Shown here: piece after piece, positions 15,191-24,924 of the stretch
How positions within the stretch are numbered: position 1 is the first letter of the stretch
How the letters are laid out: the number at the start of each line of letters is the position of its first letter
IMG/VR virus record: IMGVR_UViG_3300013111_000660
Span: 1-30,851 of that record
Length of the DNA: 30,851 bases
Source of the DNA: a virus
Reading direction: 5' to 3' (one strand)
Program-made: the position numbers and the translations under genes
Notes under the pieces: generated by a model
The model's input: the letters and a program-made list of their open reading frames with translations, nothing else
Databases searched by the model: none
Told to the model about the DNA's origin: nothing

Positions 15191-15348
15191 CAGCAGGTCA
15201 GCTCGTGTTGGTCACAGGCGCATGTCTTGAGTATTCATATGGAACTATAATCCAAGTACTTTCTGGATATTCTGGTGACCCAGCATATATTGTTCTTGTT
15301 GGCTCTGAGTTATTAATTTTAACAGATGCAGACATCTCACCAACATAA
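15187..15348 (+). CDS. Very small unknown protein, paralogue of the previous gene
   Basis: A 53-residue frame using a GTG whose last two bases form the TGA of the previous gene (GTGA overlap), the usual mark of coupled translation. An in-frame GTG at 15160 would give 62 residues but a larger overlap. The sequence TAGQLVLVTGACLEYSYGTIIQVL and LLILTDADI mirrors the preceding protein. No function can be assigned. Confidence 0.5.
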   Translation: MTAGQLVLVTGACLEYSYGTIIQVLSGYSGDPAYIVLVGSELLILTDADISPT

Positions 15349-15409
15349 AATAAAAAATGTAAATTTTCATAATATTTATAAATTGAATGAAGTGCATTTT
15401 GTTAAAGAG

Positions 15410-15417
15410 TATAAATA
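15410..15417 (+). promoter_or_regulatory. T4-type late promoter box before gp13
   Basis: TATAAATA, an exact match to the T4 late promoter box, 16 bases before the ATG at 15434. A GAGGA ribosome binding site follows at about 15422. This probably drives the neck genes late in infection. Confidence 0.5.
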
Positions 15418-15433
15418 TTTTTGAGGAATTATA

Positions 15434-16627
15434 ATGGCAATTTTTACCGCCACAACTACCCCTACACCGTTTGGTGTTTTTGATGCCGATACGGGATTTC
15501 AAACCGAAGCAGATAATATGATAGTTTTTGTTAAGAGAAAACTTGGTGATGATGTGTTAAGCGTTGAGCTGACAAAAAAACAAATTTGGGGAAATCTAGA
15601 AGAATCATTGTTTGAGTACGGAAGTATTTTAAATCAGTATCAAACAAAATCCCAGCTTATGGAATTTTTTGGAATGCCTGCCTCTGGAGAAACAGACGAC
15701 AGTGGTGCCCTTGTTGATTACACAAATAAATTCCCAAGAAACAGTTTAGAATATTTGACTCGTTTTGCTGAACCATATGCTACAGAAGCGGGCGGCGGCG
15801 GTGTTTATGGATCACAGCTTGGTGTTATAAACATGACAGCAGGTCAGCAGTTATATAATATTAATACAGATCTTGTTGATGGCAGCGGAAATCCATTATT
15901 TGACAACGATAAAAATGCATCACCTAAAACAAGGTTAAAAATCACAGAAGTGCTACATTTCTCACCCCAAGCTGCATATAGGTTTTTTGACACAACATCA
16001 GCGATCAACTATCTTAACAATGAAATGAGTTTTGAATCATTTACACCAGAGACTATATTTTATGTTCTTCCAGTATTTGAGGATATTCTTCGTGCAGGTC
16101 AGCTTGACCTCTCAAACAGGGTTCGCAGATCAAATTATTCGTATAAAGTAGAAGGTCCAAATATTAGGGTTTTTCCTGCACCAACAATAGACAGCTCGAT
16201 GTCATTATATGTTAGGGTTCGAGTCTTCAATAATCCGTTGAATACGGGTAGCATTGATGAGACAATTGATGGTGTGTCTAACATGGGTAATATACCCTTT
16301 AATGATATTCAGTTTTCAAAAATTAACTCAATTGGGCACCAATGGATCAGGCAAATGTGTCTGGCACTTTCAAAAGAGCAACTTGGTTTAATTCGTTCTA
16401 AGTTTTCAAATATTCCAATTCCAAACCAGCAGCTTACACTAAATGGATCTGAACTTGTAACACAAGGCAGGGAAGATAAAAAAGAATTAATAACCCAATT
16501 AAAAGAAATGCTTGAAAGCCTCACATACGATAAATTGATAGAGACACAGGCTCTTAGAGCTGAAAATCTTCAAAAACAATTAAAGTTTATTCCAATGCCA
16601 AACGGTAAAGCAATATTCACGGGATAA
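15434..16627 (+). CDS. 13: Neck protein, gp13-like
   Basis: Probable head-completion protein that seals the portal after packaging and receives the tail. The N-terminal region DNMIVFVKRKLGDDVLSVELTKKQIWGNLEESLFEYG (about residues 27-65) resembles the KLG-x5-ELTxxQ start of T4-like gp13 proteins. The rest includes a mixed alpha/beta domain (RLKITEVLHFSPQAAYRFF) and a C-terminal helical segment (DKKELITQLKEMLESLTYDKL). The 397 residues exceed T4 gp13 (309). It is the first of three consecutive neck/tail-completion genes in the T4 order 13-14-15, which supports the call. Confidence 0.7.
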   Translation: MAIFTATTTPTPFGVFDADTGFQTEADNMIVFVKRKLGDDVLSVELTKKQIWGNLEESLFEYGSILNQYQTKSQLMEFFGMPASGETDDSGALVDYTNKFPRNSLEYLTRFAEPYATEAGGGGVYGSQLGVINMTAGQQLYNINTDLVDGSGNPLFDNDKNASPKTRLKITEVLHFSPQAAYRFFDTTSAINYLNNEMSFESFTPETIFYVLPVFEDILRAGQLDLSNRVRRSNYSYKVEGPNIRVFPAPTIDSSMSLYVRVRVFNNPLNTGSIDETIDGVSNMGNIPFNDIQFSKINSIGHQWIRQMCLALSKEQLGLIRSKFSNIPIPNQQLTLNGSELVTQGREDKKELITQLKEMLESLTYDKLIETQALRAENLQKQLKFIPMPNGKAIFTG

Positions 16628-16630
16628 TGA

Positions 16631-17335
16631 ATGTCTAGGCTATTTATAACAAAACGTGAAATTGATTTTATATCTGATATTACATCTGAGGTGATAAAAG
16701 ATGTAATTGGACAAAAAATCTTTTATTATCCTGTGTCTGTTGTTAAAACTGACATTCATGACGTTTATGAAGAAGCAGTTAATAAGGTTTTTGAAAATCC
16801 AATTGAAATTGATGCATTAGTAGAATACTCCCCAGAGGACGTAAAAACAAATATTTTTGGCCATGAAGAAATTTATAAACTTGATGTTTTTTTACATCAT
16901 CGTGATCTTCTTAATAAACAAATAAATTGTAAAGAAGGCGATTTCTTTAGTTACGGCTCTGTAATATTTGAGGTTTTATCTTCAACGAAGATTGATAATG
17001 TATATGGTCAAACAGAGCATTACACAGGCATAAAACTTTCAGGAAAACAAGCAAGAAAGGGTCAATTTACAGCACCAATTTTTGGTCCAACATCGGAGGA
17101 ATATTCTGACTCAAACGCTGTTCAGGATACATTTGAGCAACAGCGTGGATATACCCTTGATTCAGACGGTAATCCAACAGGTGATATTCGTGCTAATCAA
17201 CAAAGAGCACAATCTGATGATGCTACATCAGCTGTACTTGAGCCACCAATAACTGGGCCTGCTGTAATTGATGATCCAAACCCAGCTGATGCTACGACAG
17301 ATTCAGCGTTCTATGGAGACGGTGATAATGACTAA
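16631..17335 (+). CDS. 14: Neck protein, gp14-like
   Basis: Probable partner of gp13 in the neck. The order of elements follows T4 gp14: a helix ending in YYPVSVVKTDIHDVYEEAVNKVF (about residues 32-54), a beta region with FGHEEIYKLDVF, then KEGDFFSYGSVIFEV (about 101-115) and NVYGQTEHYTGIKLSGKQARKGQF (about 120-145), matching T4 gp14's GDLIYFPxDNSLFEI and GQN...RKITAGKFIYSG. The C-terminal third is acidic and Gln/Asp-rich, probably disordered. At 234 residues it is close to T4 gp14 (256). Its stop overlaps the next start by eight bases. Confidence 0.75.
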   Translation: MSRLFITKREIDFISDITSEVIKDVIGQKIFYYPVSVVKTDIHDVYEEAVNKVFENPIEIDALVEYSPEDVKTNIFGHEEIYKLDVFLHHRDLLNKQINCKEGDFFSYGSVIFEVLSSTKIDNVYGQTEHYTGIKLSGKQARKGQFTAPIFGPTSEEYSDSNAVQDTFEQQRGYTLDSDGNPTGDIRANQQRAQSDDATSAVLEPPITGPAVIDDPNPADATTDSAFYGDGDND

Positions 17336-18527
17336 GCTTCGTTCAGGCTGGGAAGGAACAAATATCCCGGATGATTTTTCAATACCGTCTTGTGGCATTG
17401 TTGATATGGATCGTGCAATGTTTAATCTTTTTGATAAAGACATTGATATTCAAGTTTCAATTAATGGTACGATGTCAAAAGTGCCTGTTGTATTTGCATC
17501 AGGTGAGCGTTTTGCTGTGTCTAGGCGTGATAAGCCAATTCGTGATAAAAATAATGCTTTAATTTTACCTATTATTGCAATTCACAGAAAAAACGTAGAA
17601 CATGATGCAAATGTTGGAGGATACGGCTCGGGAATTGCGTTTAGAGAAAAAGGTGACCTGATTATTAAGCGTCGTCTTTCTAGAAAAGACCCAAATTATC
17701 AAAATATTATCAACCAACAAAAAATAAAAAACCAAGATAATGTATCGAATACTGGGAATTTCACACTTTCCGACATTGTGCCAGGAAATGTAGCAGATAC
17801 TGGCACAACTACTTCAAGGCGAAATAAAAACAATTTATCAAAACAGCAAGGATCACAAAATCTAGAATCTGACCTTAATGGTGACCATATATATGAGATC
17901 ATTACAATACCATATCCAAAGTTTGTAAAAATCTCATATAGTATAACGATATGGACGCAATATGTGTCACACGTGAATAAAATCATTGAAACTTTATTTG
18001 CAAATTTTCCGGCTGTCGGCCATCAATATCAAGTTACGACGAAAGGTGGCTATAAGTTTGTTGCTTATATGAAATCTCCGCTAGGCTTTGATGACAACTT
18101 TGCTGATTTTTCAACTGATGAGAGACTTGTTAAGCTAACATTTGATATGGATCTTCCTGGCTATTTTATAACACTTCAGGATATTCCTGGGAAAGGATCA
18201 CCATTTAGGAGTTTTGAATCAGCTCCTAATATTACATTTGAAATGAAAGAAATCACAGCTGATCTTATTGAAGTAAATGAACCCATGATTCAAAGCGATG
18301 ATATAGATAAATTTACGCTTAGCAACATTGAAGAGCTAGATCAGCGCGGAAATAAAAAAATTAGACATGATTCAGAAGCAATGAGCGTTGTTGAATATGT
18401 TATAAATCCATTCACTGGACAACAAGAAAAAAAATTATCAAAAATATTGTCAAAGAACCAACGTTCTGGTGAGACAGTTGCAAGTATTCGTTCAATAAAA
18501 GATTTAGAAAACATTAACAATGAGTAG
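17328..18527 (+). CDS. 15: Tail sheath stabilizer/completion protein, gp15-like
   Basis: Caps the tail tube and sheath and joins the tail to the head. The ATG at 17328 (MTKLRSGWEGTNIPDDFS) overlaps the gp14-like stop and has a GGAG site 9 bases upstream; earlier in-frame ATGs at 17268 lie inside the previous gene and are rejected. The motifs match T4 gp15: DIDIQVSINGTMSKVPVVFASGERF (about residues 38-63), LPIIAIHRKNVEHD, and the core IPYPKFVKISYSITIWTQYVSHVNKIIETLF (about 195-225), then KLTFDMDLPGYFI. The 399 residues exceed T4 gp15 (272), partly by a Lys/Asn/Gln-rich insert at about 125-185 and a C-terminal extension. Confidence 0.85.
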   Translation: MTKLRSGWEGTNIPDDFSIPSCGIVDMDRAMFNLFDKDIDIQVSINGTMSKVPVVFASGERFAVSRRDKPIRDKNNALILPIIAIHRKNVEHDANVGGYGSGIAFREKGDLIIKRRLSRKDPNYQNIINQQKIKNQDNVSNTGNFTLSDIVPGNVADTGTTTSRRNKNNLSKQQGSQNLESDLNGDHIYEIITIPYPKFVKISYSITIWTQYVSHVNKIIETLFANFPAVGHQYQVTTKGGYKFVAYMKSPLGFDDNFADFSTDERLVKLTFDMDLPGYFITLQDIPGKGSPFRSFESAPNITFEMKEITADLIEVNEPMIQSDDIDKFTLSNIEELDQRGNKKIRHDSEAMSVVEYVINPFTGQQEKKLSKILSKNQRSGETVASIRSIKDLENINNE

Positions 18528-18546
18528 AAACTTGATATTGAGCCAA

Positions 18547-18555
18547 ATATTTAAT
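18547..18555 (+). promoter_or_regulatory. Candidate AT-rich late-promoter-like motif before the first sheath gene
   Basis: ATATTTAAT, about 49 bases before the sheath start, the fourth copy of this motif in the window's gaps. It is followed by a TAGGAG ribosome binding site at 18592-18597. Confidence 0.25.
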
Positions 18556-18603
18556 AATTAATGATATGTGTGTATAGCGCAAACAAAGAATAGGAGACAC
18601 TTG

Positions 18604-21585
18604 ATGTCAGAACAAACCTTCAAATCGCCAGGCTTTTTTGAAAGTGAAATCGATCTTTCGGGAACAAGTAAAAGTGCAACCGGTGTTCCTGCTGGTATAA
18701 TTGGAACTGCACAAAAAGGTCCTGCATTTTTACCAGTGACAGTTTCATCGTTTAAAGAATTTACAGATATTTTTGGACAGCCAGACGGTAAGCAGTTTGG
18801 CCCATACGCTGTAAAAGAATTTTTAAAGAATCGTGATGCGCTTACATATGTTAGGGTGCTTGGTGCTGGCGGTGGGACATTGTCTGGTGAAGCGACAAGC
18901 GCAGGATTTAAAGTAGAAAGCACACTTCTTGACGACACTGCGGTGACTGGTGACGATAGCACAGATAGCGCATCACGTTATACAGGTAGCACACAATTTA
19001 TTGTTGCGACGCAAGACACAGCTGCACAGGAGGTGATTGGTAACCCGCTCTTCACAGATTCAGATATTGCTGATACACATGACATGGTTCGTGCAATGAT
19101 CATGGTGCCTGAGGGCGTTCGTATGATGGTTCATGCAGATTCAGGTATCACAAACCCCTGGAACGCTTCTGCCCCCAGCCTAGACGACTCTATGACACCT
19201 GCAGTAGGTACGCAAGATTTTAAATTAATTCTTAGTGGTGTAAGTGAAACAACGGACACATTTGTAGGTGTTAAGGTATTTTCTGCATCACTCGATCCCG
19301 ACAGTGATAAATATATATCAAAAATTTTGAATACTGATCCGACACGATTCACGACCGACAGTCATGTTCTTTACGCTGATTTTCCTGTTGATAGCGCAAT
19401 GCTTGATTCAACCCAGCCAATGGACTTTATTAGGATTGCATCAGGTTCGGCTGGCACATCATTCGGAGATCTAACATCACGCTATTCTGCCCCTAAGACA
19501 ACTAGCTTTATTTCGCAACCTTTCGGCGCAAAAGAATATGACTTATTTCACTTTGAAACGCTATATGATGGTGCGTCAATGAATGAAAGTTTTAAAGTAT
19601 CTATATCTGATCTTAAGTTTTCTACTAGCGTAGGAAATCAATGGCCAACATTTACAGTTCAAATTAGAAATTTTTATGATACAGATACATCTAAGCAAGT
19701 GATTGAACAATTCTCAAATTGCAATCTAAACCCGGCTTCAAAACGTTATGTAGCAAATGTTATTGGCGATAAAAAAATATATTATAATTTTGACGCAGGA
19801 TCAAAATCAGAACGTCGCATGGTAAAATCAGGAAAATTTGAAAATAAATCAAGCTATGTTCGTATTGTGATGGATTCTAATGTTATTAATGGAAATATTC
19901 CGCAACATGCACTTCCATTTGGATTTAAATCATTAAGCACTCTTGACACGTATGGTAAGCTTTCATATTGGAATAACGATGGTTCAGCAGCTATGGATGC
20001 AATTAACGCTTACATGCCACCTCTTCCTCTTCGTTTTAAGGTAACGAAAGGCCCATTAGATTCAACATCTCCAACGTATACAGGAGAAGCAGGAACAAAC
20101 GAATCAGTTGATTCTCGTCTTTATTGGGGCGTAAAATTCACAAAGCTTTCAACTACACTTACATCACCGCTACTTCAACCAAACAAAGGCAGGTTTAATC
20201 CGCTCATTAGGTCGTACGCAAAAATGCTTGCTGTTAGCAATGATTTAACTGCAGGTGCTGCAGCAGGCACAGATGCAACGGCATATAATAAATTTACACT
20301 TTCTCGTGTTGCATTAAATGAAACTGTTTTAGGCAATGTTGGTACAGCAGCTAGCGAGATGTTAATGGCTTCATATATTAGGAATGGCAATTACTTCAAT
20401 GCTGCAAACACAATTACAGATGACGTTGGCGTTTTAGACGCTCGTCTTACATTTGCATCTCTTGCAAACGCAACAGATAAATCAACATTCAATAAATTCT
20501 CGAAATATATGAAATTTACAAATATGTTTTCAGGTGGGTTTGATGGTGTTAATGTTCTAAATGCAGACATGGCCGCAATAAGTGATAGGTCAACATCAAT
20601 TGATACAGGCGGTTTAGCGCTTGGTGGCTCGGTTACACTTGCCACGTTAGGGCTTAAGACAAATCCAGCTGGATCAGGTGAAGATAATAATGCTGTTAAT
20701 TCATTCAGAGCTGCGATCAATATTTTAACTGATGAAATGTCGTCACGTATTAATATTCTTGCAATTCCTGGAATGAGAGATGCATTCATTACTGATTATG
20801 CTGCAGAAAAAGTGAAGGATTATGGCTTGGCAATTTATCTTATGGATATGATTTCATATGCGAATGCTAGCGGCGCTGTTTCTCGTATCTTTGACAATGA
20901 TGGCAACGAACCAGATACAGATGAGACAATTGCAAGATTTTCTGCACGAAGTATTGACAACAATTATGTCGCAACATATTATCCAGATGTTAAGCTTCAA
21001 GATGAATTTAATGATATTATTGTTGATGCGCCAGCATCAATTGCGGCGTTAGCTGCAATTAGCTACACCGATTCAGTATCATATCCCTGGTTTGCACCTG
21101 CCGGTTTTAACAGGGCTTCACTTGAGGCAGTTAAGGGTGTTTCTGCACGTTTAAATACATCAGATCGTGATAATCTTTATGAAGAAAGAATTAATCCAAT
21201 TGCAAAGTTTCCTCGTGCAGGGTACGTTATATTTGGGCAAAAAACACTTCAACTAATGGCGTCATCACTTGATCGCGTTAATGTTCGTCGTATGCTACTT
21301 GAGGTAAAACGCCAAATTTCTGCTGTCGCAAAAAATATGCTGTTTGAACAAAACAATGCTTCTACACGTGCAAAGTTTGCATCACAAATAGCACCAAAAC
21401 TTTCTGTGATCCAGTCGCAGCAGGGTATTGATAAATTTAGTGTTATTGTTGATAATTCAAATAATACGCAAGCAGACATCGAAGCAAATAAAATGAACGG
21501 GAGAGTCGTACTTGTCCCAACGCGTGCAATAGAATATGTTGCAATCGACTTTATTGTAACATCATCTGGTGTAAGTTTTGAATAA
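18604..21585 (+). CDS. 18: Contractile tail sheath protein, copy 1, gp18 family
   Basis: Sheath subunit that polymerises around the tail tube and contracts to inject DNA. The N terminus SPGFFESEIDLSGTSK, then GIIGTAQKGPAFLPVTV (about residues 30-47), and the C-terminal core with YPWFAPAGFNRASLEAVKGV (W829), VIFGQKTLQ, SSLDRVNVRRMLLEVKRQI and the beta-strand arm ending EYVAIDFIVTSSG are all diagnostic. The ATG at 18604 is chosen because a GGAG site stands just before it. At 993 residues it is much larger than T4 gp18 (659), the extra lying in the middle, surface-exposed domains. The next gene is a paralogue. Confidence 0.95.
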   Translation: MSEQTFKSPGFFESEIDLSGTSKSATGVPAGIIGTAQKGPAFLPVTVSSFKEFTDIFGQPDGKQFGPYAVKEFLKNRDALTYVRVLGAGGGTLSGEATSAGFKVESTLLDDTAVTGDDSTDSASRYTGSTQFIVATQDTAAQEVIGNPLFTDSDIADTHDMVRAMIMVPEGVRMMVHADSGITNPWNASAPSLDDSMTPAVGTQDFKLILSGVSETTDTFVGVKVFSASLDPDSDKYISKILNTDPTRFTTDSHVLYADFPVDSAMLDSTQPMDFIRIASGSAGTSFGDLTSRYSAPKTTSFISQPFGAKEYDLFHFETLYDGASMNESFKVSISDLKFSTSVGNQWPTFTVQIRNFYDTDTSKQVIEQFSNCNLNPASKRYVANVIGDKKIYYNFDAGSKSERRMVKSGKFENKSSYVRIVMDSNVINGNIPQHALPFGFKSLSTLDTYGKLSYWNNDGSAAMDAINAYMPPLPLRFKVTKGPLDSTSPTYTGEAGTNESVDSRLYWGVKFTKLSTTLTSPLLQPNKGRFNPLIRSYAKMLAVSNDLTAGAAAGTDATAYNKFTLSRVALNETVLGNVGTAASEMLMASYIRNGNYFNAANTITDDVGVLDARLTFASLANATDKSTFNKFSKYMKFTNMFSGGFDGVNVLNADMAAISDRSTSIDTGGLALGGSVTLATLGLKTNPAGSGEDNNAVNSFRAAINILTDEMSSRINILAIPGMRDAFITDYAAEKVKDYGLAIYLMDMISYANASGAVSRIFDNDGNEPDTDETIARFSARSIDNNYVATYYPDVKLQDEFNDIIVDAPASIAALAAISYTDSVSYPWFAPAGFNRASLEAVKGVSARLNTSDRDNLYEERINPIAKFPRAGYVIFGQKTLQLMASSLDRVNVRRMLLEVKRQISAVAKNMLFEQNNASTRAKFASQIAPKLSVIQSQQGIDKFSVIVDNSNNTQADIEANKMNGRVVLVPTRAIEYVAIDFIVTSSGVSFE

Positions 21586-21624
21586 ACGAATAATTAATAA
21601 TAGAAATATTGGAGAAATCTACTA

Positions 21625-24372
21625 ATGGCAGAATTAACATATAAAAGCGCTGGAGTAGGAACCAGAGAAATTGACCTATCACAGCCAAGTAAGCTTGGGC
21701 CGCAAGGGACACCTGCGTGTGTTATTGGTACTGCAAATCGCGGTCCTGCATTTGTGCCAGCAACTGTCGGCGATTTTAGATCGTTTGTTACACGGTTCGG
21801 TGAATCTGATGGTGAAAAGTTTGCGCCATTAGCGGTAAATGAGTGGCTGAATAATGCTAAAGCACTGACATTCGTTCGTACCTTAGGTGTTGGAGATGGT
21901 TCTCAAGCCGCAGACGGTGTTGTAACAAATGCCGGTTTTGAAGTTGGGGTTCGGCTTCCGCAAGCAGATGGTAATGTTGCTGCAAACCCTGTAAATACAG
22001 GAGGAGCAGTCGGCGACACGTATATATTAGGCGCGCATATGGCCGACTCTGCAGGTTCAACATTTCTCGCTGACGCAGGCCTATCAGGAACTGTTCCAGT
22101 TGTTCGCGCTATGTTGATGGCACCATACGGTGTAACGCTGGGTATTGGTGACGATTCTACACCAACAGCTGATGAGGCAACTGCTCAAAGCGCTGACTCA
22201 ACAGTGTTTATTTACTTTAATACACATACATCATCAACAGATGCTCCAGCGGTTTTAGAAGTGTCTTTTGATCCAACATCACAGTTATATCTTTCGAACG
22301 TTTTAAACACTGACCCTCTTTTGATTGAAGAGAAGGGACACCTACTTTACACGCATTATGAGGTTGACACTGTTAATGCTGTTGTCACTGCACCGGTCAC
22401 TCCAACTGATACTGTATTTTTGAAAACAAACAATGGCGCAACAATTGATTATAAGGCATTTACGCAACGTTTTAATCACGCGCGTACTCCCTGGGTAAGG
22501 TCTCAAAAATTCGGTGCATCTGCATTTGACCTCTTTAAGATTCATGCGCTTTCTGACGGTGAGTCTGAAACAACAAATATTAAAATTTCTATTATGAATA
22601 TTTCATATGATAGAAACGGTTCTTGGGGCTCATTTGACATAGCTGTTCGTCAATTTGATGACACTGATGCAAATCCTGTTCAATTAGAAAGATTTTCAGG
22701 ACTAACTCTTGACCCAACATCAGATCGTTATATTGCTAAAGTTGTAGGTGACAACAATCTTTTTTATAACTTTGATAAAAACACACAGCAATTATCTGTT
22801 CAGGGTTCATACCCAAATAGCTCTGCATACATTAGAGTTGAAATGAGTACGGCTGTAAAATCATCAGCTATTCCTGTTGATTCTCTTCCAATGGGCCATG
22901 AAGAATATATGAGCCTAACACTTACAGACTACTTTACAGGCGCCTTTTCTGCAACTGAAGAGCTTCCTATTCCGTTTCGCAGAACTATAGCAGTAGGTAC
23001 AGCATTGAACAAAAAAGCTTATGCAAAACTCCACTGGGGTGTTCAACATTCAGTCGTTCAAGATCTTGCCGAGCCAAACGAATCATTTGTTCAGGCTTCA
23101 ATTTCAAGAAATATTATAAAATTCATGGCTTTCGGCGGTTCTAACTCAGTTTGGAGCACGCAAGTAAAAAATAATAATGAATTTTCATTGGAAAAAATTG
23201 AAATTGCAGAAACTAGTGCTTCTGATACAACGCTTGATGTAGATGAGTGGCAACATGCTGAATATCGCAGGGACGCTGTTTTAGACGGTTCATTAGACTC
23301 GGGTGCAATTACAGACACAAGGTTTTTACTTGCTTCAGATTTGACATCAACTGTGAGTCGTAACTATACTAAATTTACAATGTTAATGCAGGGCGGATTT
23401 AACGGGACAAATATCTTCAACGAAGATAAATCAAAGATGCAAAATCCAGCTATCATTAGGGAAATGAGTGATGCGACTTTACAAGGTGGAACTTCTGGAC
23501 CTACAGTTGCATCATATCGAAAAGCTATTGATGTAATTACAAGTAAATCAGATGTTGAAATTCAATTGTTAGCAATTCCAGGTATCAGGAATTCAGCGGT
23601 CACAGATTATGCTCTTGATACCGTCGAATCTCGTTTTGATGCATTATTTATTATGGATATTGATCAATATGACAGCACTAATTCAGTCATGACAGGATCA
23701 GATCAGGTTGTTGATGTTGGTAATACTATTTCAAACTTCGCTGGTGTCGGTTTTGATTCATCATTCGGTGCAGCATATTTCCCTGATGTTATTATGACAG
23801 ATCCAATTGCGGGATCGTCAATACAATGCCCTCCGTCTGTTGCGGTTCTAGGTGCGATGTCTAAAAATGATTCATTGGCTCATCCGTGGTTTGCGCCTGC
23901 TGGCTTTACACGTGGAGCCCTAAGCAATGTCTCGGGCGCTGCTGTAAGTTTCTCAAGGGAAAATCTTGATTCACTTTACGAAAACAAATTAAATCCACTC
24001 ACGTCGTTTCCAGGAACTGAAGTTGTTATCTGGGGGCAAAAAACGTTACAAGATGCTTCATCTGCGCTTGATCGAGTAAACGTCCGCCGCCTATTAATTG
24101 AAATTAGACGTAACGTAAAAAATATAGCATACGGTTTTTTGTTTGAACCTAACAGGTCGGAAACACTTGCAAAATTTGAGGCGCAAATTAATCCGCTCCT
24201 TCAAAGCATTCAAGAGAAATCGGGCCTTGACAGGTATAAAGTAAAAATTGATACTGAGACAACAACTCAGGTGGACGTGGAAAACAACACACTACGTGGA
24301 AAGATCTACATACAACCCACTAAGACAGCTGAGTTCATATCACTTGACTTTGTTGTGTCAAATACATTATAA
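21625..24372 (+). CDS. 18: Contractile tail sheath protein, copy 2, gp18 family
   Basis: Second sheath paralogue, 915 residues, starting 39 bases after the first with a TTGGAG ribosome binding site. It keeps the same landmarks: SAGVGTREIDLSQPS, CVIGTANRGPAFVPATV, HPWFAPAGFTRGALSNVSGA (W755), VIWGQKTLQDASSALDRVNVRRLLIEIRR and the C-terminal arm KIYIQPTKTAEFISLDFVV. The middle domain differs most from copy 1. Both copies look intact, so either both are built into the sheath or one serves another role. It ends 38 bases before the tail tube gene, as expected for gp18-gp19. Confidence 0.95.
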   Translation: MAELTYKSAGVGTREIDLSQPSKLGPQGTPACVIGTANRGPAFVPATVGDFRSFVTRFGESDGEKFAPLAVNEWLNNAKALTFVRTLGVGDGSQAADGVVTNAGFEVGVRLPQADGNVAANPVNTGGAVGDTYILGAHMADSAGSTFLADAGLSGTVPVVRAMLMAPYGVTLGIGDDSTPTADEATAQSADSTVFIYFNTHTSSTDAPAVLEVSFDPTSQLYLSNVLNTDPLLIEEKGHLLYTHYEVDTVNAVVTAPVTPTDTVFLKTNNGATIDYKAFTQRFNHARTPWVRSQKFGASAFDLFKIHALSDGESETTNIKISIMNISYDRNGSWGSFDIAVRQFDDTDANPVQLERFSGLTLDPTSDRYIAKVVGDNNLFYNFDKNTQQLSVQGSYPNSSAYIRVEMSTAVKSSAIPVDSLPMGHEEYMSLTLTDYFTGAFSATEELPIPFRRTIAVGTALNKKAYAKLHWGVQHSVVQDLAEPNESFVQASISRNIIKFMAFGGSNSVWSTQVKNNNEFSLEKIEIAETSASDTTLDVDEWQHAEYRRDAVLDGSLDSGAITDTRFLLASDLTSTVSRNYTKFTMLMQGGFNGTNIFNEDKSKMQNPAIIREMSDATLQGGTSGPTVASYRKAIDVITSKSDVEIQLLAIPGIRNSAVTDYALDTVESRFDALFIMDIDQYDSTNSVMTGSDQVVDVGNTISNFAGVGFDSSFGAAYFPDVIMTDPIAGSSIQCPPSVAVLGAMSKNDSLAHPWFAPAGFTRGALSNVSGAAVSFSRENLDSLYENKLNPLTSFPGTEVVIWGQKTLQDASSALDRVNVRRLLIEIRRNVKNIAYGFLFEPNRSETLAKFEAQINPLLQSIQEKSGLDRYKVKIDTETTTQVDVENNTLRGKIYIQPTKTAEFISLDFVVSNTL

Positions 24373-24381
24373 CAATATATT

Positions 24382-24389
24382 TATAAATA
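24382..24389 (+). promoter_or_regulatory. T4-type late promoter box before the tail tube gene
   Basis: TATAAATA, exact match to the T4 late box, 21 bases before the gp19 ATG. A strong TCTAGGAG ribosome binding site follows; the same TTCTAGGAG stands before the gene at 27004. A separate promoter would help make the tube protein in large amounts. Confidence 0.5.
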
Positions 24390-24410
24390 AGATTCTAGGA
24401 GAATACAAAA

Positions 24411-24902
24411 ATGGCCGAAACACTATCAGTTACCGATATGCTACCGAACAAATTCGAACCAAAGAGGTCGAATCGGTGGGTCTTACAAATAGAAGGAATT
24501 GACGCTTTTCTGATCAAGACATCAAAACGTCCATCGATGACAATGAGCTCAGTGAAAATTCCTTTCATTAACTCAAAACGTTATGTTGCAGGTGGGTTTG
24601 AGTTCGACACAATGGATGTCACTCTTCATGATCCGATTGCCCCGTCAGGTGCTCAACAGGTTATGGAGTGGATTCGAACACACTTTGAATCAGTTTCAGG
24701 CCGTGCAGGGTATGCAGACTTTTATAAACGTGACATTCAACTTAAACTTTTAGATCCTGTTGGGACAGTTGTTGAGCTATGGGATATCAAAGGCGCTCTT
24801 ATCGAAAAAGCAACATATGGTGACTTAAGTTATGAGGACGATGCAAAAATTCAAGAGATTAGCCTTACACTTCGTTATGATCAGGCAGTATTACAGTATT
24901 AG
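24411..24902 (+). CDS. 19: Tail tube protein, T4 gp19 family
   Basis: Stacks as hexameric rings to form the inner tail tube. The 163-residue protein equals T4 gp19 in length and has its signatures: NRWVLQIEGIDAFLIKTSKRPS (about residues 21-42), the loop FINSKRYVAGGFEFDTMDVTLHDPIAPSGAQQVMEWI (about 50-86), and the C-terminal WDIKGALIEKATYGDLSYEDDAKIQEISLTLRYD (about 124-157). It follows the sheath genes in the usual T4 order. Unambiguous. Confidence 0.97.
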   Translation: MAETLSVTDMLPNKFEPKRSNRWVLQIEGIDAFLIKTSKRPSMTMSSVKIPFINSKRYVAGGFEFDTMDVTLHDPIAPSGAQQVMEWIRTHFESVSGRAGYADFYKRDIQLKLLDPVGTVVELWDIKGALIEKATYGDLSYEDDAKIQEISLTLRYDQAVLQY

Positions 24903-24924
24903 TTCAATAAAGGTCCCAAAGGGA

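Noticed and set aside
17268-17327. Upstream ATG for the gp15-like gene
   Set aside because: It lies deep inside the gp14-like gene; the ATG at 17328 has a GGAG site and a start that fits the T4 family.
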